From Mucilaginibacter roseus (lineage in GTDB: Bacteria > Bacteroidota > Bacteroidia > Sphingobacteriales > Sphingobacteriaceae): a stretch of 64,000 nucleotides of DNA. This document shows, piece after piece, positions 33,916-44,364 of the stretch. Numbering within the stretch: the first letter of the stretch is position 1; each line of letters begins with the position of its first letter. The stretch spans positions 434,001-498,000 of the forward strand of contig NZ_JAJPWV010000003.1 in assembly GCF_021215455.1 (NCBI RefSeq), read 5' to 3'. The notes under the pieces are model-generated. The model saw nothing but the letters and a program-made list of their open reading frames with translations, was not told the DNA's origin and did not search any database. Made by a program: the position numbers and the translations under genes.

Positions 33916-35826
33916 TTACTTTTTATCGTCTTTTACCTCTTCGTAATCAACATCAGTTACGGTGTCTGAGTTGTCGGCTTGCGCACCAGCAGCACCAGCA
34001 TCAGCACCCGGCTGTTGACCGGCTTCGGCTGCAGCTTTGTACATATCCTCTGACGCGGCTTTCCATGCGCTATCCAACTCGGCCTGAGCAACCTCAATAT
34101 CGGCCAGGTTTTTAGAAGCATGGGCGGCTTTCAACTTAGTAAGGCCTTCTTCGATAGGTGCCTTTTTATCAGCAGGTATCTTATCGCCATACTCTTTCAA
34201 CTGTTTCTCGGTCGAGAAGATCAAAGCATCGGCACCATTCAGTTTTTCAACTTCTTCTTTAGCTTTTTTATCAGACTCCGCATTGGCTTCTGCTTCTGCT
34301 TTCATCTTTTTGATCTCTTCGTCTGTTAAGCCTGATGAAGCCTCGATACGGATTTTTTGCTCTTTACCGGTAGCTTTATCTTTTGCAGATACATGCAATA
34401 TACCGTTGGCATCAATATCAAAAGTTACTTCAATTTGAGGCACACCACGTGGTGCTGGCGGAATACCATCCAGGTGGAAACGGCCTATGGTGCGGTTTTG
34501 AGCGGCCATTGGGCGCTCACCTTGCAAAATGTGGATCTCTACCGATGGCTGACTGTCAGACGCTGTTGAGAAAGTCTCCGATTTTTTGCTCGGGATGGTT
34601 GTGTTAGCCTCGATCAGTTTAGTCATTACACCACCCATGGTTTCAATACCTAACGAAAGCGGGGTAACGTCAAGCAGCAATACATCTTTAACTTCACCGG
34701 TTAACACACCACCTTGTATAGCGGCACCAATAGCTACCACCTCGTCAGGATTAACACCTTTTGAAGGAGCTTTGCCAAAGAATGATTGCACGGCTTCCTG
34801 AATAGCAGGGATACGGGTTGAACCACCTACCAGGATGATTTCGTCAATATCTGATGTGCTGTAACCTGCATTCTTTAAAGCGGTACGGCAAGGCTCAATA
34901 GTACGTTTTACCAGGCTGTCAACCAGTTGCTCAAATTTAGCACGGCTCAAAGTTTTCACCAGGTGCTTAGGCATACCATCGGCAGCGGTGATATATGGCA
35001 GGTTAACCTCGGTTTGTGTAGTGCTTGAAAGCTCAATTTTAGCTTTCTCGGCAGCTTCTTTTAAACGCTGTAAAGCCATTGGGTCTTTACGCAGGTCGAT
35101 GCCTTCGTCGCTCTTAAATTCGTCGGCCAGCCAGTCAATGATAGCCTGGTCAAAGTCGTCACCACCCAGGTGGGTATCACCATCGGTTGATTTTACTTCG
35201 AACACACCATCACCTAATTCAAGTACCGAAACGTCGTGCGTACCGCCACCGCAGTCAAACACAACAATTTTCATATCCTTGTGTGCTTTGTCCAAGCCAT
35301 AGGCAAGGGCAGCAGCAGTAGGCTCGTTGATGATACGGCGTACTTTTAAACCAGCAATTTCACCGGCTTCTTTAGTAGCCTGGCGCTGTGCATCATTAAA
35401 GTAAGCCGGTACGGTAATTACCGCTTCGCTTACCTCTGTACCCAGGAAATCTTCAGCTGTTTTCTTCATTTTTTGAAGGATCATGGCCGAAATTTCTTGT
35501 GGCGTATAGTTACGGTCGTCAATAGCAACACGTGGGGTGTTACCTTCGTTAACCACGTTATATGGAACGCGCTCTTTCTCTTTGCTTACTTCAGCAAATT
35601 GGTTACCCATAAAGCGCTTGATAGAATAGATAGTTTTGCGGGGATTGGTGATAGCCTGGCGCTTTGCCGGGTCACCCACTTTACGTTCGCCGTTGTCAAC
35701 AAAAGCAACTACTGATGGCGTAGTACGCTTACCCTCGCTGTTGGCAATAACCACAGGCTCGTTACCCTCCATTACAGCCACGCATGAGTTTGTTGTCCCT
35801 AAGTCGATTCCGATAATTTTAGACAT
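33916..35826 (-). CDS. dnaK: Chaperone protein DnaK
   Basis: Hsp70 chaperone that binds hydrophobic peptides in an ATP-dependent cycle. 636 residues from the ATG at 35826, giving [18 protein letters not shown]; a frame extends 25 codons upstream but lacks the family start. Motifs include [30 protein letters not shown] and [14 protein letters not shown]; the C-terminal lid ends in a Gly/Ala-rich tail then [12 protein letters not shown]. dnaJ and grpE are not adjacent. The divergent 196-base gap to the RSH gene is rich in TGNCA half-sites and holds a sigma-54-like motif. Confidence 0.98.
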   Translation of the reverse strand: MSKIIGIDLGTTNSCVAVMEGNEPVVIANSEGKRTTPSVVAFVDNGERKVGDPAKRQAITNPRKTIYSIKRFMGNQFAEVSKEKERVPYNVVNEGNTPRVAIDDRNYTPQEISAMILQKMKKTAEDFLGTEVSEAVITVPAYFNDAQRQATKEAGEIAGLKVRRIINEPTAAALAYGLDKAHKDMKIVVFDCGGGTHDVSVLELGDGVFEVKSTDGDTHLGGDDFDQAIIDWLADEFKSDEGIDLRKDPMALQRLKEAAEKAKIELSSTTQTEVNLPYITAADGMPKHLVKTLSRAKFEQLVDSLVKRTIEPCRTALKNAGYSTSDIDEIILVGGSTRIPAIQEAVQSFFGKAPSKGVNPDEVVAIGAAIQGGVLTGEVKDVLLLDVTPLSLGIETMGGVMTKLIEANTTIPSKKSETFSTASDSQPSVEIHILQGERPMAAQNRTIGRFHLDGIPPAPRGVPQIEVTFDIDANGILHVSAKDKATGKEQKIRIEASSGLTDEEIKKMKAEAEANAESDKKAKEEVEKLNGADALIFSTEKQLKEYGDKIPADKKAPIEEGLTKLKAAHASKNLADIEVAQAELDSAWKAASEDMYKAAAEAGQQPGADAGAAGAQADNSDTVTDVDYEEVKDDKK

Positions 35827-35877
35827 ATGTATGATTGTTATTTCTTGTTTGTTAATACTAATTACCCACAGCTGTTT

Positions 35878-35894
35878 ATCAATGCCTGTGCCAA
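35878..35894 (-). promoter_or_regulatory. Sigma-54-like element before dnaK
   Basis: On the minus strand TTGGCAC, five bases, TTGAT resembles the -24/-12 consensus TGGCAC-N5-TTGC (last base differs). The start codon is about 50 bases downstream. Several TGGCA/TGCCA/TGTCA strings surround it from 35890 to 35985. A regulatory role is inferred. Confidence 0.35.
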
Positions 35895-36022
35895 ATAGCA
35901 AATGGCAGAAAATGGCGTATTTGCCAAAAAATCGAATATCACTTCGTCAGCAAAATAAGACAGATTGATGACAGGTTGGCAGAAAAATTTGTGAAACAGA
36001 AAGTTACTTTTTAAATTAGGTC

Positions 36023-37075
36023 ATGCCTAAACTTAACAAAGACGAAGCCATACAATGGTATGCCCAAAATAGAGGTTTATTTAAAAAACTATCAGCCAAA
36101 ATTAATAGTATAATCTTAGAGCTCTTAGAAGAAAACACCATTGCTGTTCATGCAATAACAAATCGCACTAAAGAAATAGAAAGCTTTAGAACTAAAATCG
36201 ACAATCCCAAATACGATGATCCTGCAGAACAAGTAACTGATTTAGCTGGAATAAGAATAATCGCATATGTGGAGGATGATTTAAAGCCGATCTGTAAGAT
36301 CTTGGAAGATTCTTTTCACATAGATCCACAAAATAGTTTGGACAAAACTAATGAATTAGGAACTGACAAAGTAGGGTATCGTTCGATTCACTATATAGCA
36401 AGATTAAAAGAAGACAGATTGAATCTCCCTGAATATAAAAAATTTAAAGATTTAAAATTTGAGATTCAGGTTAGAACTATATTACAACACGCATGGGCAG
36501 AAATTGAACATGATAGAAATTACAAATTCAATGGTGTACTTCCTCCCGAGATAAAGAGACGCTTTAAAATATTAGCTGGAACGTTAGAATTGGCTGACAG
36601 AGAGTTCAATCAACTGTCATTAGATATTGATAAAATCTCCAACAGCGTGCTTGTCGCCGAACAACAAAATATACTTGATAGTATTGAATTAAACAGCACC
36701 ACTTTAAAACAATTTTTGATAACGAAATTTAATGCTCTTATAAAGAAAGATTTGTTAAAGCCAATTCTATCCCACGATAATGTTATTTTAAATGAATTAA
36801 ATAGATATGGGATAAAAAACTTAAAAGATTTAGACTCTATAGTTCCTATTAATTTTATTGATAATTTACAAGATATATACAAACAAAGTGATTCACTAAC
36901 ATTTATAGGATTATTAAGAGATATTATGATAATCAATAATGCAGATCACTATTTTCAAGGTGTATGGAGAAATAGCTGGGGTGATACAGATAACGAATCA
37001 TTTCAATTATATAAAAGATATAATATCGACCCTGAGTATCTAACCAACACTTATGGAATTGGCTTGAGTTCTTAA
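36023..37075 (+). CDS. RelA/SpoT-domain protein (small alarmone synthetase/toxSAS-like)
   Basis: 350 residues. The N-terminal 200 form an RSH synthetase domain with catalytic-type residues present: TDLAGIRII (D73), KVGYRSIHY (118-124) and FEIQVRTILQHAWAEIEHD (E147, W158, H163). The remaining 150 residues are helical and not recognised; there is no hydrolase, TGS or ACT domain, and no adjacent antitoxin gene. This group includes enzymes making (p)ppGpp, (p)ppApp or pyrophosphorylating tRNA, some acting in phage defence. It is strongly AT-rich: a hand count over 36601-36840 gives about 66 G/C in 240 bases (27%), versus about 53% in a 60-base dnaK sample, a sign of recent transfer. It is divergent from dnaK and ends at a terminator shared with rplQ. 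Confidence 0.8.
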   Translation: MPKLNKDEAIQWYAQNRGLFKKLSAKINSIILELLEENTIAVHAITNRTKEIESFRTKIDNPKYDDPAEQVTDLAGIRIIAYVEDDLKPICKILEDSFHIDPQNSLDKTNELGTDKVGYRSIHYIARLKEDRLNLPEYKKFKDLKFEIQVRTILQHAWAEIEHDRNYKFNGVLPPEIKRRFKILAGTLELADREFNQLSLDIDKISNSVLVAEQQNILDSIELNSTTLKQFLITKFNALIKKDLLKPILSHDNVILNELNRYGIKNLKDLDSIVPINFIDNLQDIYKQSDSLTFIGLLRDIMIINNADHYFQGVWRNSWGDTDNESFQLYKRYNIDPEYLTNTYGIGLSS

Positions 37076-37094
37076 AGAATATCATAAAAAACGA

Positions 37095-37126
37095 AAAAAC
37101 GCCCGACTAAATAGCCGGGCGTTTTT
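37095..37126. terminator. Bidirectional terminator between RSH gene and rplQ
   Basis: Perfect 11-base stem AAAAACGCCCG / CGGGCGTTTTT (37095-37105 and 37116-37126). It closes the RSH transcript and the whole ribosomal operon. Confidence 0.85.
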
Positions 37127-37148
37127 ACCTTTTAAATTCTGATATGAA

Positions 37149-37727
37149 TTATTCGCCTTTCTCAGCGTTTTCTTCTTTTTCAGGAGTTGCAGGTGCCTCA
37201 GTTGCCGGAGCTTCTTCAGCAGCTTCAGCTTTAGGAGCATCTTCAACTACTACCGCGTCATCAGCAGGAGTAACTTCAGCTGTTGCAGCAGCAGCTTTAC
37301 CTTTACCGGCACCACCACGACGGCGAGTTGATTTTTTAGCAGCAGGAGCAGTCTCAGCACCGTAAACTGTGTTGTAATCAACCAGCTCGATGATTGCTAC
37401 TTCAGCATTGTCACCCAAACGGTTTTCCATTTTGATGATACGAGTATAACCACCCGGACGGTTAGCAACTTTAGCAGCTACATCGCGGAACAGCTCAGCA
37501 ACAGCATCTTTACTTTTAAGGTAAGCAAACACTGTACGACGAGAGTGTGTAGTATCGTTTTTTGATTTGGTGATCAAAGGCTCAACATAACCGCGCAGGG
37601 CTTTTGCTTTTGCCAATGTTGTAGTGATGCGCTTATGCAGGATAAGCGAAGAGGCCATGTTGCTCATCATCGCTTTGCGATGACTGTCGGTGCGGCCTAA
37701 GTGGTTAACTTTTTTACCGTGTCTCAT
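37149..37727 (-). CDS. rplQ: 50S ribosomal protein L17 with long C-terminal tail
   Basis: 192 residues; the conserved core ([20 protein letters not shown] to [12 protein letters not shown], about 1-123) is followed by an Ala/Pro/Glu-rich tail of about 70 residues, first basic ([14 protein letters not shown]) then acidic ([10 protein letters not shown]...EKGE). E. coli L17 is 127 residues. Last gene of the S10-spc-alpha operon. Confidence 0.97.
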   Translation of the reverse strand: MRHGKKVNHLGRTDSHRKAMMSNMASSLILHKRITTTLAKAKALRGYVEPLITKSKNDTTHSRRTVFAYLKSKDAVAELFRDVAAKVANRPGGYTRIIKMENRLGDNAEVAIIELVDYNTVYGAETAPAAKKSTRRRGGAGKGKAAAATAEVTPADDAVVVEDAPKAEAAEEAPATEAPATPEKEENAEKGE

Positions 37728-37820
37728 TTTGTTGTTTGTTGCGGCACGTGCATACCGTTGGGCGGCGTGTTATCGTCAAGCCCTCGGAATTATGCCTGTT
37801 GTTTAATTATAATTAAGAAT

Positions 37821-37870
37821 CAAGAGCTAAGAAACAAGAGCCTTTTTGGTTCTAAGCTCTTAACTCTTGT
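37821..37870. repeat. Imperfect palindrome between rpoA and rplQ
   Basis: CAAGAGCTAAGAA... pairs with ...TTCTAAGCTCTTAACTCTTG; about 16 of 22 positions match by hand. Confidence 0.5.
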
Positions 37871-37882
37871 ATCTATTAAATA

Positions 37883-38875
37883 TTATTCTTCGTCCAGCTT
37901 GTATTTAGCCAGGTTCATGCCGAAAGAAAGGCCTTTTGATTTAACAAGGTCCTGAATTTCAGTTAATGATTTTTTACCAAAGTTGCGGAACTTCAACATA
38001 TCAGCTACATCATACGATACCAGATCAGCCAGGCTGCGGATGTCAGCAGCTTTAAGGCAGTTCAGGGCACGTACTGAAAGGTCAAGATCAACCAATTCAG
38101 TTTTCAGGATCTTGCGCATGTGCAGTATCTCTTCGTCAACCTCTTTAGTTTCTTCTTTCGCCTGAGCCTCTAACATCATGTTCTCATCAGAGAATAACAT
38201 GAAGTGCTGGATCAGGATTTTCGCAGCTTCCTTAAGTGCATCTTCCGGGTGGATAGAACCGTCAGTAGCAATGTCAAGAACCAGTTTCTCGTAATCGGTT
38301 TTTTGCTCAACACGATAGTTCTCGATAGTGTACTTAACGTTTTTGATCGGAGTGTAGATCGAGTCGATCGCGATAACACCTACGTTAGCATCCGGATTTT
38401 TATTTTCTTCACTTGCTACATAACCACGGCCTTTACCTACGGTCAGTTCCACTTCAAGTGTTACTGATGAATCCATATTGGCTAAAACCAGATCAGGGTT
38501 AAGTACTGTAAAGTTATTTGAGAATTTAGTGATATCGCCAGCCTTGAAGCTATCCTGACCGTTGATGATCACAAATATTTTTTCGCTGTCGCCAGATTCG
38601 CCGGTCTTCTTAAACCTTACTTGTTTAAGGTTCAGGATGATTTCGGTTACATCTTCAACAACTCCTTTTATAGTTGAAAATTCATGCGTAACTCCTGAAA
38701 AACGAACAGAAGTGATAGCAAAACCTTCTAACGATGAAAGTAATATACGACGCAGAGCATTACCTATGGTTACACCGAAACCTGGTTCTAAGGGACGGAA
38801 TTCGAACGTACCTTCAAAATCAGTCGATTTTTGCATGATAACCTTGTCCGGTTTCTGAAATGCTAAAATTGCCAT
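37883..38875 (-). CDS. rpoA: RNA polymerase alpha subunit
   Basis: 330 residues: N-terminal dimerisation domain ([26 protein letters not shown]) and C-terminal domain with [19 protein letters not shown] and [15 protein letters not shown] sequence ([15 protein letters not shown]). It assembles RNA polymerase and contacts activators and UP elements. It follows rpsD after 116 bases. Confidence 0.98.
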   Translation of the reverse strand: MAILAFQKPDKVIMQKSTDFEGTFEFRPLEPGFGVTIGNALRRILLSSLEGFAITSVRFSGVTHEFSTIKGVVEDVTEIILNLKQVRFKKTGESGDSEKIFVIINGQDSFKAGDITKFSNNFTVLNPDLVLANMDSSVTLEVELTVGKGRGYVASEENKNPDANVGVIAIDSIYTPIKNVKYTIENYRVEQKTDYEKLVLDIATDGSIHPEDALKEAAKILIQHFMLFSDENMMLEAQAKEETKEVDEEILHMRKILKTELVDLDLSVRALNCLKAADIRSLADLVSYDVADMLKFRNFGKKSLTEIQDLVKSKGLSFGMNLAKYKLDEE

Positions 38876-38917
38876 TTATATCCTTTTTTTAGTTTCTAAT
38901 TGTATTTAAACAGACGT

Positions 38918-38979
38918 GAGATATACAGTATAAGATATGAGTAATTACTTAAAAACCCATATCCTATACTATATATCTC
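38918..38979. repeat. Long hairpin between rpsD and rpoA
   Basis: Arms 38918-38939 and 38958-38979 pair at 20 of 22 positions, followed by a partial third copy AAATCCTATATCTTA up to rpsD. Confidence 0.65.
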
Positions 38980-38991
38980 AAATCCTATATC

Positions 38992-39600
38992 TTATTTAGA
39001 GTACAACTCGACGATTAAATTCTCTTTGATGTTCTCAGGAATTTCATCGCGGTTTGGATAGTTAAGGAATTTACCAACCAATTCGTTAGCATCCCACTCT
39101 AACCAGCTATATTTATTAATCTTGCGGCCGGCAACTGAATTAGTGATAGCCTCAAGAGATTTTGATTTTTCGCGTACTGCAATAATATCACCAGCTCTTA
39201 ACGAGTAAGAAGCGATGTTCACAACCTCACCGTTAACAGTGATGTGTTTGTGACCAACCAACTGGCGTGCAGCTGAACGTGTAGGCGCGATACCTAAACG
39301 GTAAACAGCGTTGTCTAAACGAGCTTCCAAGAATTTCAACAGGTTTTCACCGGTGATACCTTCTTTAGCTGAAGCGCGGTGGAAAAGGTTTTCGAACTGA
39401 CGCTCTAATACACCATAAGTGTATTTTACCTTTTGTTTCTCTTGCAACTGAGTTGAATACTCTGATTGCTTACCTCTCCTTTTTGAGGCACCGTGCATGC
39501 CCGGAGGATAGTTCTTTCTTTCTAACGCTTTATCCGGACCGAAGATCGGCTCACGGAAACGGCGCGCAATTTTGGATTTTGGTCCTGTATACCTTGCCAT
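38992..39600 (-). CDS. rpsD: 30S ribosomal protein S4
   Basis: 202 residues with the S4 domain ([32 protein letters not shown]). Starts [20 protein letters not shown]. It nucleates 30S assembly; in other bacteria it represses its own operon. Confidence 0.98.
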   Translation of the reverse strand: MARYTGPKSKIARRFREPIFGPDKALERKNYPPGMHGASKRRGKQSEYSTQLQEKQKVKYTYGVLERQFENLFHRASAKEGITGENLLKFLEARLDNAVYRLGIAPTRSAARQLVGHKHITVNGEVVNIASYSLRAGDIIAVREKSKSLEAITNSVAGRKINKYSWLEWDANELVGKFLNYPNRDEIPENIKENLIVELYSK

Positions 39601-39667
39601 TGTGTTGTTGTTTTAAAGTATCATGCAACCTGCAGCTGCAGAATCTTAGCTTTAAAAATCGTGTTAA

Positions 39668-40057
39668 TTAAACTCTTCTTCTTTTTGAAGGACGGCAACC
39701 GTTGTGCGGAAGCGGTGTAATATCTTTAATAGTGGTTACTTCGATACCTGTAGTTTGCAGGGTACGGATAGCCGATTCACGACCAGCGCCCGGGCCTTTT
39801 ACAAATACTTCTACCTTACGTAAACCAAGGTCATAAGCAACTTTACCGCAATCGGCAGCAGCTTGAGACGCAGCGTATGGAGTGTTCTTTTTTGAACCTT
39901 TGAAACCCATTTTACCAGCTGATGACCATGACACAGCCTGACCGTTTTTGTTGGTAAGGGTAATGATGATGTTGTTGAAAGTAGCGTTGATATGCGCCTC
40001 GCCAACCGGCTCAACAACTACAATACGCTTCTTGGTTACTTTTTTGCTTTTAGCCAT
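39668..40057 (-). CDS. rpsK: 30S ribosomal protein S11
   Basis: 129 residues; [38 protein letters not shown] is the conserved C-terminal region (spread over the last 40 residues). Platform protein near the mRNA exit. Confidence 0.98.
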   Translation of the reverse strand: MAKSKKVTKKRIVVVEPVGEAHINATFNNIIITLTNKNGQAVSWSSAGKMGFKGSKKNTPYAASQAAADCGKVAYDLGLRKVEVFVKGPGAGRESAIRTLQTTGIEVTTIKDITPLPHNGCRPSKRRRV

Positions 40058-40141
40058 TTTATTTTTAAGTTTTGAGATATGATGTTTGAGATGTGAGGGC
40101 TATAGCCTCATTTCAAATTAACCGTATCCTATGCTTTATCC

Positions 40142-40176
40142 GTTAGATGCGCGCATGTGAAACACCCACATCTAAC
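40142..40176. repeat. Palindrome between rpsM and rpsK
   Basis: GTTAGATG (40142-40149) pairs with CATCTAAC (40169-40176). A second small stem TGAGATGTGAGG / CCTCATTTCA lies at about 40091-40122. Confidence 0.5.
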
Positions 40177-40191
40177 ATCTTAATTTATTGA

Positions 40192-40569
40192 TTACTTAGT
40201 AGCTTTTTTCTTGTTAGCAACAGTCTTACGTTTACCTTTACGGGTACGTGAGTTGTTTTTAGTACGCTGGCCACGCAGAGGTAAACCTTTACGGTGACGG
40301 GTACCACGGTAACAACCGATATCCATTAAACGCTTGATGTTAAGCTGCACCTCTGAACGAAGAGCACCTTCAACTTTAATCTGATCATTAATGATACCAC
40401 GGATAGCAGCTAGCTGATCGTCAGTCCACTCCTGCACCTTAATGTTTACATCTATACCTGCCTGGTTTAAGATGTGCTGAGCGGTTGAACGACCGATACC
40501 ATAAATGTAGGTAAGGCCGATCTCGCCTCTTTTGTTCTTTGGTAAATCAATACCTGAAATCCTTGCCAT
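40192..40569 (-). CDS. rpsM: 30S ribosomal protein S13
   Basis: 125 residues; starts [24 protein letters not shown], ends in the basic tail [24 protein letters not shown]. Contacts tRNA in the P site. Confidence 0.98.
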   Translation of the reverse strand: MARISGIDLPKNKRGEIGLTYIYGIGRSTAQHILNQAGIDVNIKVQEWTDDQLAAIRGIINDQIKVEGALRSEVQLNIKRLMDIGCYRGTRHRKGLPLRGQRTKNNSRTRKGKRKTVANKKKATK

Positions 40570-40643
40570 ATTTATAATTTTCCGTTGTTACGCAACAACC
40601 GACCGGCGGCTACCGATGTACGATTGTTGCCAATTCTTTTTTA

Positions 40644-40760
40644 TTAACCCTGACGTTGTTTGTACTTAGGGTTCTTTTTGTTGATAACGTAAAGTTTACC
40701 ATTGCGGCGGATGATTTTGCAATCAGCACTACGCTTTTTAATTGATGCTCTAACCTTCAT
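40644..40760 (-). CDS. rpmJ: 50S ribosomal protein L36
   Basis: 38 residues: [19 protein letters not shown] then [19 protein letters not shown]. Only one cysteine remains of the usual zinc CCCH set (C14), so it is a C-minus, zinc-free form. It lies between infA and rpsM, seven bases after infA. Confidence 0.95.
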   Translation of the reverse strand: MKVRASIKKRSADCKIIRRNGKLYVINKKNPKYKQRQG

Positions 40761-40767
40761 CGCTTTA

Positions 40768-40986
40768 TTATTTATATCTGTAAGTAATCCTGCCTTTGGT
40801 CAAATCGTAAGGGCTCATCTCGAGTTTCACCCTGTCGCCAGGAAGAATTTTGATGTAGTGCATACGCATTTTGCCTGATATATGCGCTATAATCTCGTGA
40901 CCGTTTTCCAATTCAACCCTGAACATTGCGTTTGACAATGCTTCTTTTATTGTGCCGTCCTGCTCGATCGACGATTGTTTAGCCAT
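40768..40986 (-). CDS. infA: Translation initiation factor IF-1
   Basis: 72 residues of a single S1/OB domain: [20 protein letters not shown] and [21 protein letters not shown]. Binds the A site of the 30S during initiation. Confidence 0.98.
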   Translation of the reverse strand: MAKQSSIEQDGTIKEALSNAMFRVELENGHEIIAHISGKMRMHYIKILPGDRVKLEMSPYDLTKGRITYRYK

Positions 40987-41049
40987 ATTTTATTGATTTC
41001 TACTTAATTACCCGTCCTCAAAGCGGGACGCAAAATTAATAAAAATTTT

Positions 41050-41841
41050 TTAATTATTATTTTTTTCTTTCAAAACATCATCAATGTATGAAAATGTTGA
41101 AAGTATATCTGCTTTACCCTTCTTAATAGCCACCGTATGCTCAAAATGCGCCGATGGTTTTCCATCTATTGTTGATACTGTCCAGCCATCGTCCCAAAAC
41201 TTTATACCGGCGCGGCCGGCATTGATCATCGGTTCGATAGCGATTACCATACCCTCTTCAAGCTTAATCCCGCTGCCTCGTTTACCATAATTAGGTACCT
41301 CGGGTTTCTCGTGCAGCTCAAGGCCAACACCATGCCCGACCAATTCCTTAACTACGCCAAATTTGTGCTTCTCTGCATGCTCCTGTACGGCATAGGCTAT
41401 ATCTCCTACACGCATACCGGTAACCGCTTTCTCAATGCCCTTGTCAAGGCATTCGCGGGTTACCCGCAAAAGAGTTTTGGTGATTTCATCCACTTCGCCT
41501 ATAGCAAAACTGAAAGCAGAATCGCCGTAATATTTATTCAGTATCACACCACAATCTACTGATACTATATCGCCCTCAACCAGCACATGCTTACTTGGAA
41601 ACCCATGTACCACCTGATCGTTCAGAGAAATACAAAGTGAATATGGAAAGCCGTGGAAGTTCAGGAAAGCGGGAATGCCGCCATTATCACGAATGTAGGT
41701 TTCAGCAAGGTTGTTAAGCTCAAGCGTGGTAACACCAGGGCCAATTACCTTGGCCACCTCGGCCAGGGTTTTTGACACCATCTGCGCGCTTGCACGTATC
41801 AGCTCAACTTCCTCTGCAGATTTGTAATGTATTTTGGGCAT
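41050..41841 (-). CDS. map: Methionine aminopeptidase, type I
   Basis: 263 residues. Removes initiator methionine from new proteins. Metal ligands are visible: SVDCGVILNKYYGDSAF (two Asp), GHGVGLELHEKP (His), IEPMINAG (Glu) and HFEHTVAI (Glu/His side). It starts six bases after secY; no adk gene lies between them. Confidence 0.97.
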   Translation of the reverse strand: MPKIHYKSAEEVELIRASAQMVSKTLAEVAKVIGPGVTTLELNNLAETYIRDNGGIPAFLNFHGFPYSLCISLNDQVVHGFPSKHVLVEGDIVSVDCGVILNKYYGDSAFSFAIGEVDEITKTLLRVTRECLDKGIEKAVTGMRVGDIAYAVQEHAEKHKFGVVKELVGHGVGLELHEKPEVPNYGKRGSGIKLEEGMVIAIEPMINAGRAGIKFWDDGWTVSTIDGKPSAHFEHTVAIKKGKADILSTFSYIDDVLKEKNNN

Positions 41842-41847
41842 CAGTAA

Positions 41848-43191
41848 TTAAATAGCCGGAGGTACTGTGCCTGGCGCGGCAGGTACTGCCGAACGGCCTT
41901 TAATACGTCCTGTTTTCATCAGGCCATCATAGTGGCGCATTAACAAATGGCTTTCAACCTGCTGCAAAGTATCTAACACAACACCTACTAAGATGATCAG
42001 TGATGTACCACCAAAGAAACGGGCAAACAAACTGTTTACACCTACGCTGCTGGCCAATGCCGGTATAATAGCTATGATAGCTAAGAACACCGAACCCGGC
42101 AGAGTGATCTTTGAAATAACGTCGTCAATATAGTCGGCAGTGGTTTTACCTGGTTTAACACCCGGAATAAAGCCACCGTTCTTCTTCATATCATCAGCCA
42201 TTTGGTTAGGATTAACCGTAATAGCAGTGTAGAAGTAAGTGAACAGAATGATCAATACCGCAAACAAAATATTGTGCGACCATGAGTTGTAGTTGGCTAA
42301 TGACATTAATACGCCATTAGAAGCTGTGCTCGGGAAAAACTGCGGAATAGTAGCAGGTATGAACATCAATGCCTGGGCAAAGATGATTGGCATTACACCG
42401 GCAGCATTTACCTTTAAAGGTATGTACTGACGAACACCGCCATACTGCTTATTACCCACAATACGTTTTGCGTATTGCACCGCAATTTTACGTGTACCCT
42501 GTACTATCAGTATGGTAAACATAACTACCAGTATCAGTGCAACAATCTCAACGATAAAGGTTACCAAACCACCTGCACCTGTAGTACGAGCGTTAAACTC
42601 AGTACCGAAAGCGCCCGGTAATTGGGCAATGATACCCACCATGATGATCAATGATATACCGTTACCGATACCTTTATCAGTGATTTTTTCACCAAGCCAC
42701 ATCACAAACAGGGTACCCGCAGTTAACACAAATACGCTGATCAGGGTGAAGTAAGGCTCTTCTAAAAGCTTTGCCTCCTGGTTGATTTGCGATTTGATGT
42801 AACCGATAGCCTGTAAAGCGGTAATAGCGATAGTAAGGTAACGGGTCCACTGGTTAATTTTGTTACGGCCGCTTTCGCCCTCTTTTTGCATTTTAGCAAA
42901 GTAAGGAACGGCTATACCCAGCAATTGCACCACGATAGAGGCCGAAATGTATGGCATCACACCCAGTGCAAAAATTGATGAGCGGGAGAACGAGCCTCCC
43001 GCAAACATATTCAATAAGCCTAATAACCCTTCTTTAGCGGTTTCGTTGCTGATAGCAGCAGCGTCAACGCCCGGAAGGATGATGAATGAACCTACACGGT
43101 ATATCAGAAGAAATAAGAGTGTGTTTATAATACGCACTCTTAGATCCTCAATTTTCCAGATATTGGAAAGTGTGGTGAATAATTTCTTCAT
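41848..43191 (-). CDS. secY: Protein translocase subunit SecY
   Basis: 447 residues with ten predicted helices, forming the SecYEG channel. Start MKKLFTTLSNIWKIEDLRVR; plug region AGGSFSRSSIFALGVMPYISA; the C-terminal cytosolic loop GFIPGVKPGKTTADYID is typical. It is part of the spc section between rplO and map. Confidence 0.98.
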   Translation of the reverse strand: MKKLFTTLSNIWKIEDLRVRIINTLLFLLIYRVGSFIILPGVDAAAISNETAKEGLLGLLNMFAGGSFSRSSIFALGVMPYISASIVVQLLGIAVPYFAKMQKEGESGRNKINQWTRYLTIAITALQAIGYIKSQINQEAKLLEEPYFTLISVFVLTAGTLFVMWLGEKITDKGIGNGISLIIMVGIIAQLPGAFGTEFNARTTGAGGLVTFIVEIVALILVVMFTILIVQGTRKIAVQYAKRIVGNKQYGGVRQYIPLKVNAAGVMPIIFAQALMFIPATIPQFFPSTASNGVLMSLANYNSWSHNILFAVLIILFTYFYTAITVNPNQMADDMKKNGGFIPGVKPGKTTADYIDDVISKITLPGSVFLAIIAIIPALASSVGVNSLFARFFGGTSLIILVGVVLDTLQQVESHLLMRHYDGLMKTGRIKGRSAVPAAPGTVPPAI

Positions 43192-43197
43192 TGAAAT

Positions 43198-43644
43198 TTA
43201 CAACTTAACGATTGTACCGCCTGCTGCTTCGATTGCTTTTTGGGCAGAGGCAGAAAATGCATGCGCTTTAACTTCTACTTTGGCTTTTATCTCGCCACGA
43301 CCAAGGATTTTAACCAGGTCATTTTTTGAAACTAAACCATGCTCTTTCAAAGTATCAAAATCAATAGTTGAAATTGAATACTTCTCAGTTAAACCTTGCA
43401 ATGCATCAAGGTTAATGCTTACATACTCAACACGGTTAGGGTTTTTAAAACCTACCTTTGGTACACGGCGCTGTAATGGCATCTGGCCACCTTCAAAACC
43501 AACTTTAGTGCTGGTACCTGAACGTGAACCGGCACCTTTATGGCCACGGGTTGAAGTACCACCACGGCCTGAACCGGTACCTCTGCCTATTCTCTTTCTG
43601 CTTTTGGTAGAACCTTCAGCAGGTTTAAGATTATTTAAATTCAT
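43198..43644 (-). CDS. rplO: 50S ribosomal protein L15
   Basis: 148 residues, Gly/Arg-rich N-terminus (RKRIGRGTGSGRGGTSTRGHKGAGSRSG in part) and VDFDTLKEHGLV-like core. Late assembly protein. Confidence 0.97.
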   Translation of the reverse strand: MNLNNLKPAEGSTKSRKRIGRGTGSGRGGTSTRGHKGAGSRSGTSTKVGFEGGQMPLQRRVPKVGFKNPNRVEYVSINLDALQGLTEKYSISTIDFDTLKEHGLVSKNDLVKILGRGEIKAKVEVKAHAFSASAQKAIEAAGGTIVKL

Positions 43645-43648
43645 GATA

Positions 43649-43828
43649 TTAAATGCTTTCTATTGCTACCAAATGATTAACTTTTCGAACCATACCGATG
43701 ATAGCCGGAGTAGCTTCAACCTCAACGCTATGGTTAATTTTCTTAAGGCCCAATGCTGCAATGGTCCTTTTTTGGCGCTCAGTTCTATCGATCACGCTCT
43801 TAATCTGAGTTATTTTGATTTTTGCCAT
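43649..43828 (-). CDS. rpmD: 50S ribosomal protein L30
   Basis: 59 residues beginning MAKIKITQIKSVIDRTERQK and ending MVRKVNHLVAIESI, matching the short bacterial L30. It fills the gap between rpsE and rplO in the expected place. Confidence 0.97.
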   Translation of the reverse strand: MAKIKITQIKSVIDRTERQKRTIAALGLKKINHSVEVEATPAIIGMVRKVNHLVAIESI

Positions 43829-43833
43829 GATGA

Positions 43834-44352
43834 TTATCCGTTAAATACTTTACCTAAGTTAACACCACGGTGTTGAGCTACTGTATAAGCATCGCGCAAT
43901 TGCGCTAAAGCCGATACGGTTGCCTTAACCACGTTGTGCGGGTTTGATGAACCTTTTGATTTTGCCAATACGTTATGTACACCAGCGCTTTCTAATACCG
44001 CACGCATCGCACCACCGGCAATAACACCGGTACCGTTAGCAGCAGGTTTTATGAAAACAAAACCGCCAGAGAATTTACCTATTTGCTCATGAGGTACTGT
44101 ACCGTTAATGATAGGCACTTTTACCAGGTTCTTTTTAGCATCATCAATGCCTTTAGCGATAGCTTCGGTAACCTCTTTTGCTTTACCTAAGCCGTAACCT
44201 ACAACACCGTTCTCATCGCCCACTACCACAATGGCACTGAAGCTGAAAGTACGGCCACCTTTGGTTACTTTGGCCACACGTTGTATGCTTACCAGGCGAT
44301 CTTTTAATTCGATCTCGCTGGTTTTTACTCTTTTTATGTTGATTGTTGACAT
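43834..44352 (-). CDS. rpsE: 30S ribosomal protein S5
   Basis: 172 residues; double-stranded-RNA-binding-like domain with [21 protein letters not shown] and the loop [20 protein letters not shown]. Helicase-like role at the mRNA entry. Confidence 0.98.
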   Translation of the reverse strand: MSTINIKRVKTSEIELKDRLVSIQRVAKVTKGGRTFSFSAIVVVGDENGVVGYGLGKAKEVTEAIAKGIDDAKKNLVKVPIINGTVPHEQIGKFSGGFVFIKPAANGTGVIAGGAMRAVLESAGVHNVLAKSKGSSNPHNVVKATVSALAQLRDAYTVAQHRGVNLGKVFNG

Positions 44353-44364
44353 CTCTCGTTTCTA

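Noticed and set aside
36023..37075. RSH gene as part of a larger genomic island
   Set aside because: The AT-rich composition is confined to this single gene; the flanking dnaK and rplQ are normal and no integrase or direct repeat is visible.
42947..43876. 309-residue plus-strand frame across secY, rplO and rpmD
   Set aside because: It is the complement of three well-identified ribosomal-operon genes.
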